Shown here: positions 7,069 to 12,005 of the stretch, in pieces
Layout of the letters: each line of letters opens with the position of its first letter
Position numbering within the stretch: the first letter of the stretch is position 1
NCBI GenBank assembly: GCA_049515555.1
Contig: JBEKTY010000205.1
Span: forward strand, 1-12,005
Source of the DNA: JBEKTY01 sp049515555
GTDB taxonomy: Bacteria; Planctomycetota; Planctomycetia; Pirellulales; Thermoguttaceae
Direction: 5' to 3'
DNA: 12,005 nt
The notes under the pieces: model-generated
Database searches by the model: none
Told to the model about the DNA's origin: nothing
The model's input: the letters and a program-made list of their open reading frames with translations, nothing else
Made by a program: the position numbers and the translations under genes

Positions 7069-9090
7069 ATGGTTTTCTTGGGCGGTAAATTTGGGAAGGT
7101 GTTCTTGCGCGGCAAGAGCCCGCGCAGGAAGCGCGAAGTGCCGTGGCGAAAACCAGCCATCCGGCCAACTGTGGAACAGTTGGAGCCGCGCATGATGCTT
7201 TCCGCCGTCACGGCCCCGGGCGCCCCGTCGTCGTTCACGGCCACGGCCGTGTCAGACACGCAGATCAACCTCTCCTGGAAAGCCGTGTCAGGAGCCGGCG
7301 ATTACTTGCTTGCGGAATCGACCGACGGCAGCAACTGGTCGCAGATCGCCAAGTTGGGCAGCGGCACCAGGAGCCACGCGGTCACCAAGCTGACTCCCGG
7401 CACGCTTTACTATTTTGAGGTGGCGGCTTCCAACTCGGCAGGCACTACCTGGGCCGGCGACCAGAGCGCAATCACTTTGCCGGCCGCCCCGTCGTTCACG
7501 GCCACGGCCGCGTCAGACACGCAGATCAACCTCACGTGGAGCCCCGTATCCGGCGCAAGCGGCTATCTGGTCGATCAAAAAATCAAGGGCGTTTGGTCGC
7601 AGATCGACAGTCTCGACGGCAGCGGCGCCGGCGACGCGGTCAGCGGGTTGAATCCCGGCACCACTTACTATTTCAAGGTGGCGGCTTCCGACTCGTCAGG
7701 CACTACCTGGGCCAAGTCCCGCAGCGCACTCACCATGCCGGCCGCCCCCTCGTTCACGGCCACGGCCGTGTCAGACACGCAGATCAACCTGGCGTGGAAA
7801 ACCGTGCCCGGCGCCAGCGGTTACCAGGTCCAGGAATCGACCGACGGCATAAATTTCTCGCCGATCGGGAAATTCGGCAGCGGCGCCACCCGCGATGCGG
7901 TCACCGGGCTGAGCGTCAACACTACTTACTATTTCGAGGTGGGAGCTTCCAACTCGGCCGGCACTACCTGGGCCAATTCCCAGGCCGCAACGACTCTCAA
8001 CGCCATCGACCATCCTCTGGCCGCAACCGCCTACACTGTCGTCAGCGGCCCGCTGTTCGACGCCAACGGGCCGTTATACACCGACGTGCATCAGGGCGAC
8101 GAGGGCGACTGTTGGCTGCTGTCGGGCCTGGCCGAGGTGGCGGCCCGCGACCCGACGGACATCCAAAGCATGTTCACGGCCGACGGCACCACGCTGGAGA
8201 ACGGCGCCGTGGTCAACCTCTACAAGGTCCGCTTCTACAACGCCGCCGGAGTCGCCGAGTACGTCACCGTCGACACCGAACTGCCCTCCGGCGGCGGCTA
8301 TTACGATCACCCGGCCAACGGCGTCTTGTGGGTGGCCCTGGCCGAGAAGGCTTACGCCCAGGCCAACGGGGAAGGCTTTGTCAGCACCCAGTACCCCAAC
8401 ACCGACTCTTACAACGCCCTGAACGGCGGCTTCCCCACCTGGTCCTTGCAGGCCATCACCGGAAAGCCGGCCAACGACTACTGGATCGGCTCTTCCGCCG
8501 ACGTCGCCAGCATGGCCAACGCCTGGAACGCGGGCCAACTCGTCGTCCTGGGCACGACCAGCCCGCCCAGTTCCTACATCGTGCCCGACCACGCCTACGC
8601 CATGGTCGGCTACACCGCATCGAGCAGCAAGCCCTTCCAGTTGTACAACCCCTGGGGGACCAACTCTGCGGGCTGGGCCTTGGGCACGTACAACGGCCAC
8701 CAGGTCTACGGCCTGTTCAACGCCGACGCGACTTTCGTGTTGAATAATTTCAGCGATCAGTCTATCGGGACCGGGGCGGCAGCCGGCGGGGACGGCCTTA
8801 GCGACGGCTCGCAGGAAGCCACCGGCAGCTTGGCCAACCACCTCTCACTGCCGGCCGCCGACACCGACGTCCGCTACCAACCCGCCGGCCCCTCGGCCAA
8901 CAACCCTTCGCTGCCGGCCACAAGCACGCCCAACCTCTACCCAGCCGACGGCCCCTTGCCCCACAACCTCTCGCCGTGGGCCACCCTTAACGTCACGGGT
9001 TCTGTGGCAACGGGAACCGCCGATACGCCCCAGGCCACCGACCGGGTTATGGCCGCAGTAGACGATTGGGCCGCGCCCTACGCCGTCTAA
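7069..9090 (+). CDS. LEPR-XLL / triple FN3 / calpain-like cysteine protease, probably exported
   Basis: The protein has 673 residues from the ATG at 7069, chosen because AAGGA (7056-7060) sits 8 bases before it. Residues 1-32 are basic; residues 35-45 read EQLEPRMMLSA, the LEPR-XLL motif seen at the N-termini of large surface or secreted planctomycete proteins. Three fibronectin type III-like domains follow (about 53-139, 140-225, 226-311), then a peptidase C2 (calpain-like) domain (about 318-562). The domain has oxyanion Gln342 and nucleophile Cys348 (HQGDEGDCWLLSGLAEVA), His508 (VPDHAYAMVGY) and Asn527 (LYNPWG). The full triad implies an active cysteine endopeptidase, probably outside the cytoplasm. 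No EF-hand or C2 domain is present; the 563-673 tail is Pro/Ala/Asn-rich with no known motif. Calcium dependence and targets are unknown. An oxidoreductase gene starts 6 bases after the stop. Confidence 0.91.
   Translation: MVFLGGKFGKVFLRGKSPRRKREVPWRKPAIRPTVEQLEPRMMLSAVTAPGAPSSFTATAVSDTQINLSWKAVSGAGDYLLAESTDGSNWSQIAKLGSGTRSHAVTKLTPGTLYYFEVAASNSAGTTWAGDQSAITLPAAPSFTATAASDTQINLTWSPVSGASGYLVDQKIKGVWSQIDSLDGSGAGDAVSGLNPGTTYYFKVAASDSSGTTWAKSRSALTMPAAPSFTATAVSDTQINLAWKTVPGASGYQVQESTDGINFSPIGKFGSGATRDAVTGLSVNTTYYFEVGASNSAGTTWANSQAATTLNAIDHPLAATAYTVVSGPLFDANGPLYTDVHQGDEGDCWLLSGLAEVAARDPTDIQSMFTADGTTLENGAVVNLYKVRFYNAAGVAEYVTVDTELPSGGGYYDHPANGVLWVALAEKAYAQANGEGFVSTQYPNTDSYNALNGGFPTWSLQAITGKPANDYWIGSSADVASMANAWNAGQLVVLGTTSPPSSYIVPDHAYAMVGYTASSSKPFQLYNPWGTNSAGWALGTYNGHQVYGLFNADATFVLNNFSDQSIGTGAAAGGDGLSDGSQEATGSLANHLSLPAADTDVRYQPAGPSANNPSLPATSTPNLYPADGPLPHNLSPWATLNVTGSVATGTADTPQATDRVMAAVDDWAAPYAV
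7225..8001 (+). repeat. Three tandem FN3-coding repeats
   Basis: Units start at about 7225, 7486 and 7744 (spacing 261 and 258 bases). A block of about 41 bases beginning TCGTTCACGGCCACGGCC is almost identical at 7231, 7492 and 7750. The centre of each unit differs more, and the end (ACTTACTATTTC, ...GGCACTACCTGGGCC) is again conserved. This points to recent duplication or gene conversion. Confidence 0.88.
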
Positions 9091-9096
9091 CTTCCC

Positions 9097-10011
9097 ATGA
9101 TCGTTGTACCAGGCCAGACAGCGTTGGGTTGGATCGGCACCGGTGTGATGGGGGCCAGCATGTGCGGCCACCTGATCGAGGCCGGCTTTTCGGTCACGGT
9201 CCATAGCCGCACGCGGTCGAAGGCCGAGGGGCTGCTGGCCCGCGGCGCCCGCTGGGCTGAAAGCCCCCGGGCCGTTGCCCAGGCCGCCGACGTGATCTTC
9301 ACCATGGTCGGCTTCCCGGCCGACGTCCGCCAGGTGGTGCTCTCCCCGGAGGGAGTCCTAACCGGCTGCCGCCCCGGCGCCGTACTGGTCGATATGTCCA
9401 CCAGCGAGCCCGCACTGGCGGTCGAGATCGCCGATCTGGCCGCCAGCCGCGGCGCCGTCAGCCTGGATGCCCCGGTCTCCGGCGGCGACGTCGGTGCCCG
9501 CGAGGCCCGGCTGTCGATCATGATCGGCGGCGACGCCCCAACGATCGAGGCCCTCGGGCCCTGCTGGCAGGCCCTGGGCAAGACCATCGTCCGCCAGGGC
9601 GGCCCCGGCGCCGGCCAGCATGCCAAGATGGTCAATCAGGTGCTCATCGCCGGCAACATGATCGGCGTCTGCGAGGCCCTGCTCTACGGCTACCGGGCCG
9701 GCCTGGATCTCGAAACCGTTCTACGATCGGTGGCCTCGGGGGCCGCCGGTAGCTGGTCGCTGGCGAACCTCGGCCCGCGGATCATCGCCGGCCGCTTCGA
9801 GCCCGGTTTCTTCGTCGAGCACTTCCTGAAAGACATGGGCATCGCCCTGGCCGAGGCCCGGCGGATGAACCTCGTCTTGCCCGGTCTGGCCCTGGCCGAG
9901 CAGTTGTACCGCTCGGTGCAGGCCCTGGGCCACGGCCGCGACGGCACCCACGCCCTCATGCTCGCCCTGGCCGCCATGTCGGGGATAGAGTGGAAGGCGA
10001 TTAGGGATTAG
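9097..10011 (+). CDS. NAD(P)-dependent oxidoreductase, 3-hydroxyisobutyrate dehydrogenase family
   Basis: The protein has 304 residues, a normal length for this beta-hydroxyacid dehydrogenase family. The N-terminal Rossmann motif GWIGTGVMGASM is at 11-22. The substrate-binding signature DAPVSGGDVGA is at 124-134. The catalytic lysine is Lys177 in GAGQHAKMVNQ, with the conserved Asn180, and Lys245 lies in the C-terminal helical domain (FLKDMGIA). All key residues are present, so it should reversibly oxidise a 3-hydroxy acid such as 3-hydroxyisobutyrate, tartronate semialdehyde or a related compound in the cytoplasm; the exact substrate cannot be told. No Shine-Dalgarno is seen before the ATG, which lies 6 bases after the calpain gene's stop, so translation may depend on coupling to it. 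The last codons (GCG ATT AGG GAT TAG) lie in the GATTAGGG low-complexity repeat, so the stop may have been supplied by that repeat. Confidence 0.93.
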   Translation: MIVVPGQTALGWIGTGVMGASMCGHLIEAGFSVTVHSRTRSKAEGLLARGARWAESPRAVAQAADVIFTMVGFPADVRQVVLSPEGVLTGCRPGAVLVDMSTSEPALAVEIADLAASRGAVSLDAPVSGGDVGAREARLSIMIGGDAPTIEALGPCWQALGKTIVRQGGPGAGQHAKMVNQVLIAGNMIGVCEALLYGYRAGLDLETVLRSVASGAAGSWSLANLGPRIIAGRFEPGFFVEHFLKDMGIALAEARRMNLVLPGLALAEQLYRSVQALGHGRDGTHALMLALAAMSGIEWKAIRD

Positions 10012-10065
10012 GGATTGGGGATTAGGGGCGAGGGATGAGGGATTAGGGGCGGGGGGCGAGGGGCC
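10000..10065 (+). repeat. Degenerate GATTAGGG tandem repeat
   Basis: GATTAGGGATTAGGGATTGGGG is followed by further degenerate AGGGGCGAGGGATGAGGG units. It starts within the last four codons of the oxidoreductase gene and forms its TAG stop (10009-10011). It runs directly into the GC palindromic repeat at 10067. Strand slippage is a simple explanation for such runs. Confidence 0.75.
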
Positions 10066-10066
10066 C

Positions 10067-10105
10067 GGTCCCCTCTCCCTCCGGGAGAGGACTAGGGTGA
10101 GGGCG
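10067..10105 (+). repeat. Short GC palindromic intergenic repeat (copy B)
   Basis: The core CTCCCTCCGGGAGAGG is a palindrome, followed by ACTAGGGTGAGGG. It is the plus-strand match of the copy at 5334-5374. It lies between the oxidoreductase and hicA, where it could help end transcription, although no T-run follows. Confidence 0.65.
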
Positions 10106-10202
10106 GCCGCGATAAGGACCGGCGAATCAATTATTGTCGCGTTCACCAACGTACTCATCTCGCTGGAGCGAAATTAGCACATTTATTGCTTCTGTAGTCC
10201 CC

Positions 10203-10230
10203 TTGACAATAGTATCAGTAATGGTATCAT
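10203..10230 (+). promoter_or_regulatory. Strong sigma-70-type promoter of hicAB
   Basis: A perfect -35 TTGACA (10203-10208), a 16-base spacer and -10 TATCAT (10225-10230, 5 of 6 consensus). The usual start point about 7 bases beyond the -10 falls on the A of the hicA ATG at 10237, which predicts a leaderless mRNA. This fits the absence of a Shine-Dalgarno before hicA. It is the best promoter match in the window. Confidence 0.68.
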
Positions 10231-10239
10231 TCAGTAATG
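10212..10239 (+). promoter_or_regulatory. Candidate HicB operator: direct repeat over the -10 and start codon
   Basis: GTATCAGTAATG (10212-10223) is repeated as GTATCATTCAGTAATG (10224-10239), the second carrying a 4-base TTCA insertion. AATGGTATCATT (10220-10231) is also a 10 of 12 palindrome. The sites overlap the promoter spacer, the -10 and the start codon, as expected for autorepression by the ribbon-helix-helix HicB; binding is inferred. Confidence 0.45.
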
Positions 10240-10494
10240 CCCGGCATCGATGAAATTGTCGGTCAGATGCAACGGAGTCCGCAAGGGGTTCGTTTCGCCG
10301 ATCTGTGTCGCGTTTGCGATCATTTCTTTGGACAATCGCGTCAATCTGGCTCAAGTCATCGGATCTACAGGATGCCGTGGAATGGCGATCCGAGGGTCAA
10401 TATCCAGAACGCCAAGGGAATGGCCAAAGCGTATCAGGTCCGCCAAGTCCTCAAGGCAATCGATAGGCTGAAACGTGAAAACCAAAGAAACTGA
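10237..10494 (+). CDS. hicA: HicA-family toxin (mRNA interferase)
   Basis: The protein has 85 residues. HicA toxins are small double-stranded-RNA-binding-fold ribonucleases that cleave mRNA when the HicB antitoxin is lost. The family's active-site histidine is visible as His41 in SGSSHRIY, followed by the typical WNGDPRVNIQ strand (48-57) and the C-terminal AYQVRQVLKAIDRL helix (65-78). This matches the longer HicA subfamily with a 'VRFADLCRVCDHFFG' N-terminal helix region. The ATG at 10237 is chosen because it begins the conserved N-terminus and lies at the predicted transcription start; a downstream Met11 (10267) is less likely. It overlaps hicB by 20 bases. The gene and its upstream DNA are more AT-rich than their neighbours, consistent with acquisition as a mobile toxin-antitoxin cassette. 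Confidence 0.87.
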   Translation: MPGIDEIVGQMQRSPQGVRFADLCRVCDHFFGQSRQSGSSHRIYRMPWNGDPRVNIQNAKGMAKAYQVRQVLKAIDRLKRENQRN

Positions 10495-10804
10495 CCGCTA
10501 TACCTATCGCGTAACATGGTCGGAACAAGACCAGGAGCACGTCGGTCTGTGCGCCGAGTTCCCGAGCTTGAGCTGGCTGGCCTCTTCGCCCGAGGCGGCT
10601 TTGCGCGGAATCCGCTCGGTCGTCGCCGAGGTCGTCAAAGACATGCAAGCCAATGGGGAAGCGATTCCCGAGGCACTGGCTTCGCGTCGTTTCAGCGGAA
10701 AGTTCATGGTTCGCGTGCCCCCGGAAATTCACCGGCGGCTGGCCGTCGAAGCCGCGGAGGCAGGCGTTAGCCTCAATCGGCTGGCCAGCGCCAAGTTGTC
10801 TTGA
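10475..10804 (+). CDS. hicB: HicB-family antitoxin
   Basis: The protein has 109 residues and starts with GTG at 10475, preceded by AGGCTGAAAC as a possible binding site. Residues about 8-62 form the partial RNase-H-like HicB domain (YTYRVTWSEQDQEHVGLCAE, 'FPSLSWLASSPEAALRGI'), the part that binds and blocks HicA. Residues 72-109 (RFSGKFMVRVPPEIHRRLAV, then EAGVSLNRLASAKLS) are an Arc/MetJ-like ribbon-helix-helix that would bind the operator, so the complex should repress its own promoter. Gene order is toxin first, antitoxin second, the usual hicAB order. REP-like copy 3 begins 6 bases after the stop, between hicB and the convergent uvrA. The pair looks intact and functional by sequence. Confidence 0.88.
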   Translation: MKTKETDRYTYRVTWSEQDQEHVGLCAEFPSLSWLASSPEAALRGIRSVVAEVVKDMQANGEAIPEALASRRFSGKFMVRVPPEIHRRLAVEAAEAGVSLNRLASAKLS

Positions 10805-10810
10805 TGGCGA

Positions 10811-10905
10811 GTAGCAGGCACACTCCGTGTGCCGTTCGCTGAAGCGGAATATGGCACGGCGGACGGCACACGGAGTGTGCCTGCTACTTTCCATGCGTGA
10901 ACGCG
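10811..10905 (-). repeat. REP-like hairpin repeat, copy 3 (inverted orientation)
   Basis: Left arm 10811-10839, 19-base loop 10840-10858, right arm 10859-10887, with a single base difference between arms (GTTCGC against GTCCGC), then the leader in reverse (10888-10905). Read on the minus strand the leader holds a GCG-TTCA-CGC mini-hairpin, where copies 1 and 2 have CCG...CGG. It separates the convergent hicB and uvrA genes and could mark both 3' ends; no T-run follows the hairpin. Confidence 0.87.
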
Positions 10906-10930
10906 TGCTCCGGCACTCCGCCCGCCTCCC

Positions 10931-12005
10931 TCATCCGCCCAGGCATTCCCGCAAAAAGCGGCCGGTGTGGTTGTCGGCCAGGGCGGCGATCTGCTCGGGC
11001 GTGCCCGTGGCCACTACCCGGCCGCCGCCGGCGCCCCCTTCCGGCCCCAGGTCGATGATCCAGTCGGCCGACTTGATCACGTCCAGATGGTGCTCGACGA
11101 CCACCACCGTATTGCCCAGATCGACCAGCCGGTTGAGCATGGCCAGCAGTTTCTTGGTGTCGTCAAAGTGCAGGCCGGTGGTCGGCTCGTCGAGGATGTA
11201 GAAGCTCTTGCCGGTCTCCAGCCGGCCCAGCTCGTTGGCCAGCTTGATGCGTTGGGCCTCGCCGCCGGAGAGCGTGGTTGAAGACTGGCCCAGCGTGACG
11301 TAGCCCAGCCCCACCTCCTGCAAGCTGCCCAGCAAGCGGGCGATGGCCGGGAAGTTCTCGAAGAATTCGGCGGCGTCGTCCACCCGCAAATCCAGCACGT
11401 CGGCGATCGACAGGCCCCGGTAGCGGACCTCCAGCGTCGGGCGGTTGAACCGCTTTCCCTGGCACACCGGGCAGGGCACGTACAGGTCGGGCAGGAAGTT
11501 CATCTCGATCCGCCGCTGCCCCTGCCCCTGGCACTCCTCGCAGCGGCCGCCCTTGATGTTGAAGCTGAAGCGGCCGGCGCGGTAGCCGCGGGCGCGGGCG
11601 TCGCGGGTGCCGGCGAACACCTTGCGGATCTCGTCGAACACGCCGGTGTACGTGGCCGGGTTGCTCCGCGGCGACCGCCCGATCGGATGCTGGTCTACCT
11701 CGACCACTTTCTGCACCTGGCTGGTGCCGCGGAGGCTGGTGTGCGGGCCGGGCTTGGGCGCCAGGCCGCCCAGGCGGCGGATCATGGCCCGGGCCAGCGT
11801 CTCGCTCAACAGGGAACTCTTGCCGGAGCCGCTCACCCCCGTCACGCACACCAGGGCCGAGAGGGGGAACGTCACCGTGATGTTCTTGAGGTTGTTGGTC
11901 GTGACGCCGGCGATGGTGATCGCCCGGCTCGTGGCGACGCGGCGGCGCCGGTCGGGCAGGGGGATCCGCTCGCGGCCGGCCAGGTAGCGGCCGGTCAGCG
12001 AGCGG
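10931..12005 (-). CDS. uvrA: UvrABC excinuclease subunit A, C-terminal third (5' part outside window)
   Basis: The frame enters from the right edge and ends with TGA at 10931-10933, giving about 357 residues of a protein normally near 940 or longer. The true start lies beyond 12005. Visible in order: RSLTGRYLAGRERIPLP and NNLKNITVTFPL leading to the second Walker A GVSGSGKSSL, the Cys4 zinc finger (CEEC...CPVC), the ABC signature LSGGEAQRIKLA, Walker B with FYILDEPTTGLHFDD, and the H-loop VVVEHH. UvrA is the DNA-damage sensor of nucleotide excision repair; as a dimer with UvrB it scans DNA in the cytoplasm. All C-terminal motifs are intact. It is convergent with hicAB, separated by REP-like copy 3. 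Confidence 0.97.
   Translation of the reverse strand, partial: RSLTGRYLAGRERIPLPDRRRRVATSRAITIAGVTTNNLKNITVTFPLSALVCVTGVSGSGKSSLLSETLARAMIRRLGGLAPKPGPHTSLRGTSQVQKVVEVDQHPIGRSPRSNPATYTGVFDEIRKVFAGTRDARARGYRAGRFSFNIKGGRCEECQGQGQRRIEMNFLPDLYVPCPVCQGKRFNRPTLEVRYRGLSIADVLDLRVDDAAEFFENFPAIARLLGSLQEVGLGYVTLGQSSTTLSGGEAQRIKLANELGRLETGKSFYILDEPTTGLHFDDTKKLLAMLNRLVDLGNTVVVVEHHLDVIKSADWIIDLGPEGGAGGGRVVATGTPEQIAALADNHTGRFLRECLGG

Noticed and set aside
8074..8841. 255-codon minus-strand frame
   Set aside because: Shadow of the calpain-like domain, which has a complete catalytic triad on the plus strand.
9721..10158. 145-codon minus-strand frame with Pro/Asn repeats (NPQSLIPN)
   Set aside because: It is a translation of the GATTAGGG tract and the antisense of the oxidoreductase gene.
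10127..10354. 75-codon minus-strand frame over the hicAB promoter
   Set aside because: It is antisense to hicA and its promoter, with no recognisable domain.

Overview
The window looks like a piece of a planctomycete chromosome (phylum Planctomycetota). It is GC-rich. It carries protein families typical of that phylum: a TIGR03790-family protein, a PQQ-type beta-propeller, a secreted BD-FAE-like hydrolase, a secreted HEAT-repeat protein, and a large exported protein whose N-terminus has the LEPR-XLL motif. The assignment rests on gene content and my recognition of families; no 16S or marker-gene search was possible.

Layout, left to right. (1) 1-794 (-): N-terminal part of a secreted carbohydrate-binding-like protein that runs off the window. 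(2) 795-1314: an intergenic region with two different palindromic repeats. (3) 1315-2517 (+): TIGR03790-family secreted protein. (4) A repeat hairpin at 2494-2593 between convergent genes. (5) 2673-4136 (-) and 4231-5136 (-): PQQ-like beta-propeller and alpha/beta hydrolase, probably one transcription unit with the hydrolase first. (6) 5137-5728: a long non-coding stretch. (7) 5729-6721 (+): HEAT-repeat protein. (8) 7069-9090 (+): a three-FN3, calpain-like cysteine protease with an intact Cys/His/Asn triad, followed after 6 bases by a 3-hydroxyisobutyrate-dehydrogenase-family oxidoreductase (9097-10011). (9) 10237-10804 (+): an overlapping hicA-hicB toxin-antitoxin pair with a strong promoter that predicts a leaderless hicA transcript. 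(10) 10931-12005 (-): the C-terminal third of uvrA.

Most of the proteins (regions 1, 3, 5, 7 and the calpain) look exported, with either a signal peptide or the LEPR-XLL motif. The general picture is of cell-surface or periplasmic carbohydrate/ester processing and protein handling, interspersed with housekeeping (uvrA) and a stability module (hicAB). No single pathway can be reconstructed from these genes.

The most unusual non-coding signal is a REP-like repeat present three times (about 1189-1290, 2494-2593, 10811-10905). Each copy is a hairpin with 29-bp arms around a 19-nt loop, plus a small leader hairpin on one side. The loop is inverted relative to the leader between copies. One copy supplies the stop codon of the TIGR03790 gene. 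The most unusual protein is the extracellular calpain-like protease.
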